In this document: positions 8,062 through 16,365 of the stretch, one piece after another | Numbering within the stretch: position 1 is the stretch's first letter | Layout of the letters: every line of letters starts with the position of its first letter | From: Brevibacillus fulvus | GTDB taxonomy: Bacteria; Bacillota; Bacilli; Brevibacillales; Brevibacillaceae | Direction: 5' to 3' | DNA: 64,000 nucleotides | NCBI RefSeq assembly: GCF_016908525.1 | Contig: NZ_JAFBEB010000003.1 | Location: 248,001 to 312,000 of the forward strand | Program-made: the position numbers and the translations under genes | Notes under the pieces: model-generated | Databases searched by the model: none | Seen by the model: only the letters and a program-made list of their open reading frames with translations | What the model was told of the DNA's origin: nothing

Positions 8062-9105
8062 TTATTTCTTCACGCCTTTTTCGGTAAAGAACTTTTCGGC
8101 ACCGGGGTGAACGGGCAAGCTGACACCAGACAAGGCATTTTCAATCTTAATGTCTTTGGCTTTGGCGTGGCCCAATTTATCGGTGTTTTCATAAATGGCT
8201 TTGGTGATCTTGTACACAAGGTCATCGCTCAAATCGGAACGAACGACCAGCATCGCTTTTACAGCAACAGTCGTAATATCGTCTTTCACAGTGGTATACG
8301 TATTGCCCGGAATGGTTTCTTCTACATAATAAGGATATTTGGCAATGATCGCATCGATTTTATCTTTGTCGATCGGAATAACTTTCACGCCTGTAGTCGC
8401 GGCCAGTTCAGTGATGGCGGCGGTTGGTGCGCCTGCTGTTTGGAAAGCGGCGTCAAGCTGTCCATCCTGGATTGCTTTGGCCGAATCGGCGAAGGAGAGA
8501 CGCTGTACTTGCACATCGTCAAACGTTAAGCCATAGGCTTCCAAAATTTGCTGTGCGTTAATTTCGGTTCCGCTGCCGGGAGCTCCGACGGATACGCGTT
8601 TTCCTTTCAGGTCGGTGACGGTGTTGATGTTGCTGTTGGCTGAGACAACAATCTGAATGGTTTCGTTGTACAAAGTACCCATGGCTTTGAAGTCAAGGGC
8701 ACCGTCTTGTTGGAACATGTTGATCCCTTTGTTGCCGTATTCGGCAATATCGCTTTGCGTGAAAGCGATATCAGCTTGTTGGTCACGCAGCAAGCGCAAG
8801 TTTTCGGCAGAAGCGCCAGTCGCTTGCGCGGTTGCAGTAACGCCGGCATTTTTGCTGATTTGCTCGGCCATGCCTCCGCCCAGCGGATAATATGTACCTC
8901 CCGTCCCACCGGTGGCGATCACAAGCTGCTGCGGATCGTTGGCTGCTGCTCCGCTGCCGCCGCTTGACTCTGCGCCGCTATTTGAAGCAGTATCGCTTGC
9001 AGGCGTTGAAGCGGTATTGCCGCCGCCGCTGCCGCATGCCGTGGCAAGAGCCATGGTGAGAAGAAGCGTGATAGAAAGAAAAACATTCCTTTTTTTCAAA
9101 TTCAA
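8062..9105 (-). CDS. TAXI-family TRAP solute-binding lipoprotein
   Basis: 347 residues with a lipoprotein signal ending LATA-C24, a Ser/Gly/Ala-rich linker (about 25-58) and a TAXI domain starting QQLVIATGGTGGTYYPLGGG. Later conserved pieces are RLLRDQQADIAFTQSD and VSVGAPGSGTE. It captures a substrate outside the membrane and hands it to the fused permease encoded downstream. The start is TTG at 9105, since AAGGGGGC lies three bases before it and no ATG or GTG fits. It is the first gene of the TRAP operon. The sequence 9131-9147 upstream contains GAAACGGTTACC on the minus strand, a weak match to a CcpA cre site. Confidence 0.94.
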   Translation of the reverse strand: MNLKKRNVFLSITLLLTMALATACGSGGGNTASTPASDTASNSGAESSGGSGAAANDPQQLVIATGGTGGTYYPLGGGMAEQISKNAGVTATAQATGASAENLRLLRDQQADIAFTQSDIAEYGNKGINMFQQDGALDFKAMGTLYNETIQIVVSANSNINTVTDLKGKRVSVGAPGSGTEINAQQILEAYGLTFDDVQVQRLSFADSAKAIQDGQLDAAFQTAGAPTAAITELAATTGVKVIPIDKDKIDAIIAKYPYYVEETIPGNTYTTVKDDITTVAVKAMLVVRSDLSDDLVYKITKAIYENTDKLGHAKAKDIKIENALSGVSLPVHPGAEKFFTEKGVKK

Positions 9106-9262
9106 TGCCCCCTTATAAATTTCTGGTTATTGAGGTAACCGTTTCTATAAGGAAGATTATACAATATTTGAATTGTTTTTGGCGAAAAAAATATTGTGAA
9201 TTAAAAGTTTATTTTCGAAATGGTGTCTAGTTTTGCATGATAGGGAGTCTGAAGCAATTTTG

Positions 9263-9271
9263 TGGTAAAAT
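9263..9271 (+). promoter_or_regulatory. Extended -10 promoter of ytpB
   Basis: TGGTAAAAT, about 30 bases before the ribosome site GTGAAGGTGAG of the next gene. No convincing -35 is seen. Confidence 0.4.
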
Positions 9272-9309
9272 AGTTCTATTCGATTTCAGAGAGTGAAGGT
9301 GAGTGGAAG

Positions 9310-10359
9310 ATGTTTCGCCGATCCTGGCAGTTGATTTATAGAATGTATCGCTATATTAAACCGGTGTTGGAACAGGAATTCGGTACCTGGTACAAACGTG
9401 CGGAGCAGATTCCCGATTCTGAACTGAGAAGGCAAGCATTGGCCAGTATGAGTACAAAGAAGTTTCACTGTGAAGGCGGCTGTGTGTATGCCTCGCAGAC
9501 TCTTTCCTATATAAATGTGCTTGTTCCATTGATTATCGCCTACCAGACGATCAGCGACTATCTGGATAATCTGTGCGATCGCAGCACTTCGCTCGATCCG
9601 CAAGATTTCCGGCAGCTGCATTTGTCGATGCAGGATGCGCTTACCCCGGACGCTCCGCTCAGGGATTACTATTTGTATCGGGAGGAAAAGGACGATGGCG
9701 GCTTTCTTGCTTCGCTGGTGCGAACCTGTCAGGAGTCGATTCGCCAGCTGCCTTCCTATGCGATCATTCAGCAGGATGTGGTTCGCTTGTCTACGCTGTA
9801 CAGTGAGTTGCAAGTATACAAGCATATTGCCCACGATCAACGCGAAGCCGCATTATTAAACTGGTGGAAACCGTATCAGGAGAAGTATCCGAACATTTAC
9901 TGGCAGGAGTTTTCTGCCGTGACCGGTTCCACAATTGGCATCTTTGCCTTGTTTGCGCTGGCGACTGCGCACGATCTGGAGGAACAAACGGTTACAACGG
10001 TGATCGAGGCGTACTTTCCCTGGATTTGCGGACTGCACATTTTGCTCGACTATCTGATCGATCTGGAAGAGGATCGGCAGGGTGGCGACCTGAATTTTGT
10101 CAGCTATTATGATACCGAACAGGAAGCCATTACCCGCCTGCAATTTTTTATACAGCAGGCCAAGCTCAACGCGAAGAAACTGCCCAACTCCGAATTTCAT
10201 CAGATGATTGTCGATGGTTTGGTAGCCTTATATTTGGCTGATCGCAAAGTCAATCGCAACCAGCCGGAGATCTACCTGATTGCCAAACAACTGTTGCGTT
10301 ATACCCGAGGGTTTCCCAGTTGGTTTTTTTACATCAACAGTTTGCTGCTGCGCCGCTAA
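9310..10359 (+). CDS. ytpB: Tetraprenyl-beta-curcumene synthase family protein (DUF2600)
   Basis: 349 residues. It resembles Bacillus subtilis YtpB, which cyclises tetraprenyl diphosphate to a C35 sesquarterpene. Two acidic motifs typical of the family are present: DYLDNLCDR (about 83-91) and DYLIDLEEDRQGGDLNF (about 248-264), the likely magnesium-diphosphate binding sites. It lies alone and converges on the ylaF-like gene, with the two stop codons overlapping by four bases. In Bacillus the products occur in spores and change membrane properties. No dedicated prenyltransferase is visible here. Confidence 0.9.
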   Translation: MFRRSWQLIYRMYRYIKPVLEQEFGTWYKRAEQIPDSELRRQALASMSTKKFHCEGGCVYASQTLSYINVLVPLIIAYQTISDYLDNLCDRSTSLDPQDFRQLHLSMQDALTPDAPLRDYYLYREEKDDGGFLASLVRTCQESIRQLPSYAIIQQDVVRLSTLYSELQVYKHIAHDQREAALLNWWKPYQEKYPNIYWQEFSAVTGSTIGIFALFALATAHDLEEQTVTTVIEAYFPWICGLHILLDYLIDLEEDRQGGDLNFVSYYDTEQEAITRLQFFIQQAKLNAKKLPNSEFHQMIVDGLVALYLADRKVNRNQPEIYLIAKQLLRYTRGFPSWFFYINSLLLRR

Positions 10360-10529
10360 CGCAGATGTTTTCTTTTATAGCGGAAACCGCTGCCCATAAA
10401 CACGGCGGAGCCGAGCAAACATGCGATGATTCCCGTGATGCTTTGTTCCGCAATCGCCACTCCAATTCCGATAATACAGGCCGCGACACAGACAGCTAGA
10501 ACAAAGGTAACAACTTGGTAACGAGTCAT
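10356..10529 (-). CDS. Small membrane protein, YlaF/DUF5325-like
   Basis: 57 residues starting MTRYQVVTFVLAVCVAACII, two hydrophobic helices, the conserved piece GIGVAIAEQSITGIIACLLG and a basic end FRYKRKHLR. This matches the YlaF family of small Bacillus membrane proteins, whose function is unknown. I take the ATG at 10529 because AGGAGG is ten bases upstream; a longer in-frame extension has no ribosome site. Confidence 0.75.
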   Translation of the reverse strand: MTRYQVVTFVLAVCVAACIIGIGVAIAEQSITGIIACLLGSAVFMGSGFRYKRKHLR

Positions 10530-10666
10530 GGATATCCTACCTCCTGTCATTGACAACGCAACTATTATAACTCATTTTTTTCGAAGTCGCTTTGCTATTC
10601 TTAGGCAAACAGTGCCTGGCAAACAAAAACAACGCCTGTCTCATATCCGTTTACGGAGGAATATCA

Positions 10667-11269
10667 ATGGAAAGCGTCATACATTTGAAAATTGGCGAGA
10701 AGATGTATCAGGGTGAGGTTACCTATGAGGAAGGGGATCTGCTTGAGGCAGTCTTTCCTGAGCGGCTGCACATAACGATCGGCAATTCATACGATTGTTT
10801 GATCTCCCGCAACCTGGATATACTCGATTCCTTTCAAGCGGTATTATTGGCCAAAAAAGATAAGCGGATTGTTTTGTTTCATTCGCCGACGATTGCCGAA
10901 TTTCGCGAACAACGCCGCAGATACCCGCGGTTCGATGTGAATTTTCGCGGATGGCTGAAAGGTGTTCAGCATGCCGCCGCTCACGGTCCGAAAAGCTTGA
11001 TGATCGAAGTGATCAATGTAGGGATGGGCGGATTCGCGTTCCGCTGTGAACAAAAGTTGAGCCTGCAGCAGACGTATCACTTGTTTACCGAGTTGCCCGG
11101 ACCGGGCAAAGACAAAGAGCAGCTGCAGGCAAAAGTGGAAATTTTGCATGAAAGAACAACGAGATCTTTGATGTACGGTTGCAAGATTGTGGGGATTTCT
11201 CCGAAAAATCTCCACATCTTGCGCAGATATATTCTCAGCCGCCAATTGCAGCAACTCGATTTCTGCTAG
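10667..11269 (+). CDS. PilZ-domain (c-di-GMP receptor-type) protein
   Basis: 200 residues. An N-terminal YcgR-like beta domain (about 1-80) is followed by a PilZ domain opening with RRRYPRFDV (about 82) and continuing INVGMGGFAF (about 115). PilZ proteins bind cyclic di-GMP through RxxxR and (D/N)xSxxG. The RRRYPR part fits the first motif, but the second reads N-V-G-M-G-G with Gly in place of Ser, so binding may be weakened. The ATG at 10667 follows ACGGAGGA; an upstream in-frame start has no ribosome site. An EAL phosphodiesterase is encoded 7 kb away. The gene stands alone. The output partner is unknown; flagellar or surface behaviour is typical. Confidence 0.8.
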   Translation: MESVIHLKIGEKMYQGEVTYEEGDLLEAVFPERLHITIGNSYDCLISRNLDILDSFQAVLLAKKDKRIVLFHSPTIAEFREQRRRYPRFDVNFRGWLKGVQHAAAHGPKSLMIEVINVGMGGFAFRCEQKLSLQQTYHLFTELPGPGKDKEQLQAKVEILHERTTRSLMYGCKIVGISPKNLHILRRYILSRQLQQLDFC

Positions 11270-11319
11270 ATTTCTGCTGGTTGGCAGGCGGCTATCCCCT
11301 TCGCTGTGCTTCACGCAGA

Positions 11320-12996
11320 CTAATGAAGTCCGTACTTGTTCAGTTTGTTATATAAGGTTCCTCGCGATATCCCTAACAGCTTTGCTGCCGCTTTTTTGTT
11401 CCCGTAAGTTCGTTCGAGGGCGGCAACGATTTTTTTTCGTTCGAGCTCCGGATCAGCGACAAACGGCTCGAACGGTTGGACCGCCATCATGCCGAAAGCG
11501 CTGTCTTGGGCAGAAGGCGGAGCGACCGTCTCATGGTTGAGGCGAATGCCGGACGGCAAATGCTCCAGCTGAATTACACCGTCTTCTTGCAGGATGAGCA
11601 ACCGCTCGATTACGTTTTTCAGTTGACGTATATTTCCCGGCCAGGGGAAGTTTGTCAGTGCCTGCATGACCTCGGGAGCGATCCGCGGCACCGGATGACC
11701 GTGAGCGAATGAGAATTCCTGCATAAACAGATGCACCAGTTCAGGTATGTCCTCTTTGCGTTCCCGCAGCGGCGGAATTTCCAATTGAAAGACGCTCAGG
11801 CGATAGTACAGATCTTCGCGAAATGCGCCGCGTTCGACCATTTGCTCCAGATTGCGATTGGTCGCGGCGATGATTCGGGTATTGACGGTAATCGGATCGG
11901 TTCCGCCCACACGATAAAACTGGCGTTCTTGCAAGGCCCGCAGCAGTTTCGCCTGCAATTCCAGCGACAGTTCGCCGATCTCATCCAAAAACAGCGTCCC
12001 GCCATGGGCCAGCTCCAGCTTCCCCGGTTTCCCTTTCTTTTCCGCTCCCGTAAACGCCCCGCCTTGATAACCGAACAGCTCGCTTTCAAACAGGGCAGCG
12101 GGAATCGCCGCACAGTTGATGGCGATAAACGGCTGTTCTTGCCTGCGGCTAAACTGATGAAGCGCCTGGGCAAACAATTCTTTACCGACACCGCTTTCCC
12201 CGTACAGCAGCACGGTCACATCGGTTTTCGCCACTTTCTTGGCGGTTTGAATGACTGACTGCAATGGCAGTGAATGCCCTTTGATGATGTAAAAAGGATC
12301 ATCGGCAGCTTGAAATCGGCTCATTTCTTGCTGCAAATTATGCAAATGGGCGGTTGTATGCGTCAGTTCTTCATGCAAGCGAACCAACTCGGTAATGTCC
12401 TGTTCAATGGAGATCGCCCCGATAATCTGTTGCTCCTGTTTGATCGGTGCGGAATTGATCAGCACGTGACGGTCCGGCCGCGGCACATGATAAACCCGTT
12501 GGAAACTGCTTCCGGCGGCAAGCGCATCTTTTAAGCGGATGGAGTCGCGGGCAAAGTGTGTTTCCAATGAAGTGCCGATAACTTTGGAACGGTCGAGTTC
12601 ATAAATTTTTTCGGCGGCATGGTTCCAAAATTGCACAATATTTTGCTCATCCACGATCGTGATCGCTTCGCTCATCGTTTCCAGGATCGTATGCAGGACC
12701 ACATTTTGCTTTTGCCAGCCATTCAGCAAGTAATTGAGCAAATCGGACACCTTGACCAAACCGGCGGGTCGCTGCCGCTCATCCAACAGCAGAAAATCGG
12801 GATACGGTTGCGGCAATTGCCGGAGAGTTTCGCCTAATTGCGACAGCAGAAGGCTTTGTTGAACACAAAGAACGGAAACGGTTTCATTTCGTTCGTTGGC
12901 GATGGCTTGGATGACACCATCCCTGATGATGATCGCTTCGGCGGCGATTGGCCGGGCGATCGCGGAGAGCGGTATATCGAGAGAATCGAATGGCAT
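11320..12996 (-). CDS. Sigma-54-dependent transcriptional activator with PAS domain (likely of proline catabolism)
   Basis: 558 residues. An N-terminal CBS-like region (about 1-100) precedes a PAS domain (about 110-215), an AAA+ domain with Walker A GESGVGKE (about 265-272), the sigma-54 contact loop GAFTGA (about 313-318) and Walker B LFLDEIGE (about 335-342), and a Fis-type helix-turn-helix end (KKAAAKLLGISRGTLYNKL). It therefore activates a -24/-12 promoter. It is divergent from proline dehydrogenase, whose upstream region holds such a promoter, so it is probably the proline-responsive activator (RocR/PrdR-like role, inferred). I chose ATG 12996 because GGAAGTGAT lies seven bases before it; the ATG further upstream lacks one. 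Confidence 0.92.
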   Translation of the reverse strand: MPFDSLDIPLSAIARPIAAEAIIIRDGVIQAIANERNETVSVLCVQQSLLLSQLGETLRQLPQPYPDFLLLDERQRPAGLVKVSDLLNYLLNGWQKQNVVLHTILETMSEAITIVDEQNIVQFWNHAAEKIYELDRSKVIGTSLETHFARDSIRLKDALAAGSSFQRVYHVPRPDRHVLINSAPIKQEQQIIGAISIEQDITELVRLHEELTHTTAHLHNLQQEMSRFQAADDPFYIIKGHSLPLQSVIQTAKKVAKTDVTVLLYGESGVGKELFAQALHQFSRRQEQPFIAINCAAIPAALFESELFGYQGGAFTGAEKKGKPGKLELAHGGTLFLDEIGELSLELQAKLLRALQERQFYRVGGTDPITVNTRIIAATNRNLEQMVERGAFREDLYYRLSVFQLEIPPLRERKEDIPELVHLFMQEFSFAHGHPVPRIAPEVMQALTNFPWPGNIRQLKNVIERLLILQEDGVIQLEHLPSGIRLNHETVAPPSAQDSAFGMMAVQPFEPFVADPELERKKIVAALERTYGNKKAAAKLLGISRGTLYNKLNKYGLH

Positions 12997-13057
12997 TGCG
13001 ATCACTTCCCGTATAAGAATAGTCACAAACGATCAGTTGGACAGAAATGTAAAAGGT

Positions 13058-13079
13058 TAAACACTTTTTAAACACTTTT
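13058..13079. repeat. Tandem 11-bp direct repeat, candidate activator site
   Basis: TAAACACTTTT occurs twice back to back, perfectly. The repeat lies about 80 bases upstream of the -24/-12 promoter, and 11 bases is close to one helical turn. That is suitable for an enhancer site of the divergent sigma-54 activator (inference). Confidence 0.45.
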
Positions 13080-13158
13080 GTGCAGAATATTCGCTCTCAT
13101 TATACGACAATTTCTGATCGTCCGGCACTTTTTTTTGCACAACTGCTCTTGCGATGGT

Positions 13159-13174
13159 TGGCATGTTTCGTGCA
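13159..13174 (+). promoter_or_regulatory. Sigma-54 (-24/-12) promoter of proline dehydrogenase
   Basis: TGGCAT-GTTTC-GTGCA keeps the invariant GG and GC with exactly ten bases between them, close to the consensus TGGCAC-N5-TTGCA. The predicted start of transcription is near 13185, giving a leader of about 37 bases. A second, less good candidate (CGGCAC, eight T, GCA at 13123-13139) has one base too many. Confidence 0.75.
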
Positions 13175-13221
13175 ATTCATTTTCGTTAGAAGCGAAAGTA
13201 AAAAGAGGAGAAGTGAACGGA

Positions 13222-14142
13222 ATGGAAATGTTTCTGAGAAATTTTTTCCTGTTTTTGTCCAAAAACCGCACCTTGAATCGGTCGGCGAAACGTTGGGGAC
13301 TTCGGTTTGGCGCCAACCGGTTTGTTGCCGGCATGACGATTCCAGATGCCATCCAGACCGTGCGCGATTTGAACCAAAAAGGTTTGGTGTGTACACTGGA
13401 CCATCTTGGCGAATTTGTCTTTAGCGAACAGGAAGCAAATGAAGCGGCCGATTATTGCATCAAGACAGTGGAAGCTATTCATGCTTCGGGTGTGCAGTCC
13501 AACTTGTCGGTCAAGTTGACGCAACTGGGCCTGGATATTAGCCGCGATTTGTGTGTCGCCAATATGCGCCGTATTCTTGACACGGCGAAAAAGTGCGGAA
13601 ATATGTTTGTGCGAATCGACATGGAGGATTATGCGCATAACGGCGTCACGATGGAAATTTTGCATGAACTGTTGAACGATTATGATAATGTCGGCACGGT
13701 GATTCAGGCCTATTTGTTCAAAGCAGCGGACGATATCGAGAGCGTGAAGCAACATCGTGTCAATTTGCGGTTGGTCAAAGGGGCGTACAAGGAATCGGCA
13801 GAGGTCGCTTTTCCCAATAAAGCCGATGTCGACGACAACTATAAAAAGATTATCAAACAGCACTTGTTAAATGGAAATTATGCCGCCGTCGCAACGCATG
13901 ACGACAATATTATTGAATATGTCAAAGAGTTGGAAAAACAATACCAGATCCCGCGGACGCAATTTGAATTTCAAATGCTGTACGGGATCCGCAGCCAATC
14001 GCAAATCGACTTGGCTAAGGAGGGATACAAGGTGCGGGTGTATGTTCCGTATGGAGATGACTGGTACGGATATTTCATGCGCCGTCTTGCCGAGCGTCCG
14101 GCCAATGTCGCTTTTATCCTGAAAGGATTTTTCACAAGATAG
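13222..14142 (+). CDS. Proline dehydrogenase (monofunctional, PutB/FadM type)
   Basis: 306 residues, the usual length of the single-domain Bacillus enzyme. It is a TIM-barrel flavoprotein oxidising L-proline to pyrroline-5-carboxylate and passing electrons to the quinone pool. Seen motifs are TLDHLGE, RLVKGAYKE, ATHD and, near the end, YGIRSQSQ with YFMRRLAERPAN, whose Arg residues bind the proline carboxylate. The ATG at 13222 follows GAGGAGAAGTG. It has a sigma-54 promoter and a divergent sigma-54 activator. No pyrroline-5-carboxylate dehydrogenase is adjacent, so the second step must be encoded elsewhere. Confidence 0.95.
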   Translation: MEMFLRNFFLFLSKNRTLNRSAKRWGLRFGANRFVAGMTIPDAIQTVRDLNQKGLVCTLDHLGEFVFSEQEANEAADYCIKTVEAIHASGVQSNLSVKLTQLGLDISRDLCVANMRRILDTAKKCGNMFVRIDMEDYAHNGVTMEILHELLNDYDNVGTVIQAYLFKAADDIESVKQHRVNLRLVKGAYKESAEVAFPNKADVDDNYKKIIKQHLLNGNYAAVATHDDNIIEYVKELEKQYQIPRTQFEFQMLYGIRSQSQIDLAKEGYKVRVYVPYGDDWYGYFMRRLAERPANVAFILKGFFTR

Positions 14143-14280
14143 CAGAAACCCCTTCCGCTCGTTCGAGGAGAACGGCTCTTTTGATTGCACACATTTAGGT
14201 TTGTCTGCAAACTGACCCTTCGGCTTGCCGGCGGAGGGGTTTTCCTTTATGGTAATAAGAGGAAAGCGGCGAGGAGTGAA

Positions 14281-15228
14281 ATGAAAATGCTGACGTTTGA
14301 ACTCCCCATCAACCCCCCCTATTCATATGAGCGTTTGCGAAGCAGGCTGGAATCCCATCCGGATCAACAGTTCCAGCTGATACCGGAATGTTCGATGCTG
14401 CGGCGAGCTTTCCGGATTGAGACGGAGTCGTTTCTTGTTACGCTGGCATTCAAGGGTGGGCTGGAAACACCTGTACTGCAAGTGCAGACGGACAAGTCGC
14501 TTTCGGCGGCGCAGCAGGAAAAACTGCGCAAAACAGTTCGTCACATGTTTCAGGCAGATGTTGATTTGGAACCGGTGTACCAGCACATGCAAACCGACCA
14601 ACGGCTTGCTCCTTTGACAGAACGATTTCGCGGGTTGCGGTTTTTGCTGGACCCCGATTTGTTTCAATCGATGGTGCGCACGATCATTGGCCAACAGCTC
14701 AATCTGGCCTTTGCCGCCACCCTGACGGAGAGGCTGCTTACCTTGGCCGGCGATGTCGTCCATGATGAGCAGGGACAGCCCTTTCATGTTTTTCCAACGG
14801 CTGAGGCAATCGCCCGGCTGGAAATTGAGCAGTTGCGCCAGCTTCAGTTTAGCCAACGAAAAGCGGAATATATCATTGATTTTGCCAGGGCAGTTGTCAA
14901 CAGGCGAGTTGAGCTCGACCGTTTGGAGCTGATGTCCGATGAAGAAGCAATCGGTTATCTGACGGCTTTGCGCGGAATTGGACGCTGGACGGTGGAGTGT
15001 CTGCTCATGTTTGGCATGGGTCGGCCCGACCTGTTGCCAGCGGCTGACATCGGACTGCGAAACGGGATTCAGCTTGTTTACGATCTGCCTGAGAAGCCTG
15101 ATGAGGCGAAAATCAGGGCAATCGGGGAGAGCTGGGCACCCTGGCGCAGTTATATCTCCCTCTATGTCTGGGAAGCGTTTGGAGCATTCCGGCGCGGTGA
15201 GTTTGCCCAGCCGTCTGCAGACGCGTAA
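14281..15228 (+). CDS. DNA-3-methyladenine glycosylase II-like (AlkA/HhH-GPD family)
   Basis: 315 residues. An AlkA N-terminal-like domain (about 1-120) is followed by the helix-hairpin-helix GPD domain. That domain shows SMVRTIIGQQLNLAFAATL, the hairpin LRGIGRWTVECLLMF and the catalytic Asp in LLPAADIGLRNG (about residue 256). The family excises alkylated purines in base-excision repair. The ATG at 14281 follows GAGGAGTGAA. It lies about 140 bases after proline dehydrogenase on the same strand but is probably separate. A bidirectional terminator follows. Confidence 0.9.
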   Translation: MKMLTFELPINPPYSYERLRSRLESHPDQQFQLIPECSMLRRAFRIETESFLVTLAFKGGLETPVLQVQTDKSLSAAQQEKLRKTVRHMFQADVDLEPVYQHMQTDQRLAPLTERFRGLRFLLDPDLFQSMVRTIIGQQLNLAFAATLTERLLTLAGDVVHDEQGQPFHVFPTAEAIARLEIEQLRQLQFSQRKAEYIIDFARAVVNRRVELDRLELMSDEEAIGYLTALRGIGRWTVECLLMFGMGRPDLLPAADIGLRNGIQLVYDLPEKPDEAKIRAIGESWAPWRSYISLYVWEAFGAFRRGEFAQPSADA

Positions 15229-15252
15229 AACAGGCGGGCAGTCCCCGGACAA

Positions 15253-15288
15253 AAAAACGCTCTCCGGCACATACGAGGAGAGCGTTTT
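15253..15288. terminator. Bidirectional terminator between alkA-like gene and EamA transporter gene
   Basis: AAAACGCTCTCC / GGAGAGCGTTTT stem with an 11-base loop, with A and T runs on both sides. Confidence 0.85.
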
Positions 15289-15300
15289 ACACCTTTTATT

Positions 15301-16224
15301 TCACGACAAGTCGCGCTTATTGTCCGTCGGCAGCTTTGCTTGCTTGACCACATTGGACAGAGCGACTCCGAGAAAAATGAAGCCTGCTCCGATCAAGAAC
15401 GCCAAGCTAAGCTGTTCCCCCAGCAGCAGCCAGCCGAGGATCGCTCCGACCACCGGTTGAAAGAAGAAAAATCCTGCCCCGCTGCCTGCTTGCAGAAGTT
15501 CAAAGCCTTTATTCCACAAGTAAAAGGCAACTGCGGTTGAAATGACTCCGATGTACAAGACGCCGGCCAGCAGTCCGCCGGACCATTCCCAATGAAGCGG
15601 GGTGACGGAAAGCTCCCAGAACATCAACGGACTGGAGAAAACGACCCCAAACAGGGCGGCGTATGCGGTGACAGCAAGCGAACTGTAATGCAACGTCGCT
15701 TTTTTGCAAAGAACGGTATACATTCCCCAACTGAGGGCAGCGACAAGCAAAATGACATTGCCCGCGACACTGCCGGCGTTCACGGCTTCACCCGGTGTTC
15801 CGACTACGATCAGCATGCCGACTGTGGCCAGCACGATGCCGCCGATCTGGGCTATTGTCAGCTTTTCCTTGAGCAATAACACCGCGAACAGAGCGATAAA
15901 CGCCGGAGAGGCGGAAGTGATCAGCGCTCCCATGTGTGCGCTGGACAGTTTGGTGCCTAAAAATTGCGCGCCTATGGAGATGGTGACGCCGATCAAGCCG
16001 ATCGCCATAAGCAGCGGCAAACGGGATCTCTCGAGGAATTCCTTGCGCTTCAGCACGATCGGACCAAGCAGCAGAAAAGCGATCAAAAAGCGAATTTCCA
16101 GTAAGGTGAACGGTGGAATAACGTCCAGCACCACCTTGCTGACAACATAAACGCCGCCCCAAATAGAGGCAGCCACGGAAAGAAACAAGGCGCCCAACAG
16201 CTGCTGACGGTTCATTGATTTCAT
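15301..16224 (-). CDS. EamA/DMT-family transporter
   Basis: 307 residues with ten hydrophobic helices in two EamA repeats; the second begins near VAGNVILLVAALSWGMYTVL, with the typical GxxxW turn. It is an exporter or permease of the drug/metabolite family, and the substrate cannot be told from sequence. I prefer the ATG at 16224 because GGGAGGG lies ten bases before it, whereas the TTG nine bases further upstream is too close. It follows a GNAT gene on the same strand. Between them sit a short leader ORF and inverted repeats that can also pair with the CCGGG preceding this ribosome site. Confidence 0.9.
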   Translation of the reverse strand: MKSMNRQQLLGALFLSVAASIWGGVYVVSKVVLDVIPPFTLLEIRFLIAFLLLGPIVLKRKEFLERSRLPLLMAIGLIGVTISIGAQFLGTKLSSAHMGALITSASPAFIALFAVLLLKEKLTIAQIGGIVLATVGMLIVVGTPGEAVNAGSVAGNVILLVAALSWGMYTVLCKKATLHYSSLAVTAYAALFGVVFSSPLMFWELSVTPLHWEWSGGLLAGVLYIGVISTAVAFYLWNKGFELLQAGSGAGFFFFQPVVGAILGWLLLGEQLSLAFLIGAGFIFLGVALSNVVKQAKLPTDNKRDLS

Positions 16225-16234
16225 TGATATCAAA

Positions 16235-16335
16235 CCCTCCCGGATCGGTACTCAACTTTTTTAGCAGGTTGAAATGCCGGGCAGGTTCGTTCGTCCATGT
16301 CCCGGCTAGAAGCAAACGCCGGGAACATCCCGTTC
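16235..16335 (-). promoter_or_regulatory. Candidate attenuator with alternative hairpins before the EamA gene
   Basis: In transcript order there are four segments: CGGGA (inside the leader ORF), TCCCGGC, GCCGGGA (at the leader stop) and CCCGGC (16281-16276). Segments 1-2, 2-3 and 3-4 can each pair perfectly over 5-7 bases. The EamA ribosome site is preceded by CCGGG (16243-16239), which can pair with segment 4 or 2. This is the arrangement expected of translational attenuation. No T-run follows segment 4. Confidence 0.4.
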
Positions 16336-16353
16336 AAAGCGTGAATGTTGCAT
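16306..16353 (-). CDS. 15-residue leader-peptide ORF upstream of the EamA gene
   Basis: Reads MQHSRFERDVPGVCF and stops. A very strong ribosome site AGGAGGTGAGC overlaps the stop codon of the preceding GNAT gene. The ORF spans one arm pair of the alternative hairpins described at 16235-16335. Its length, position and ribosome site suggest a regulatory leader rather than a functional peptide. A Cys-Phe pair precedes the stop; whether it stalls ribosomes is unknown. Confidence 0.45.
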   Translation of the reverse strand: MQHSRFERDVPGVCF

Positions 16354-16365
16354 GATGCTCACCTC

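Noticed and set aside
13123-13139. Second sigma-54-like promoter (CGGCAC, eight T, GCA)
   Set aside because: Eleven bases separate GG and GC, one more than tolerated; the candidate at 13159-13174 has the right spacing.
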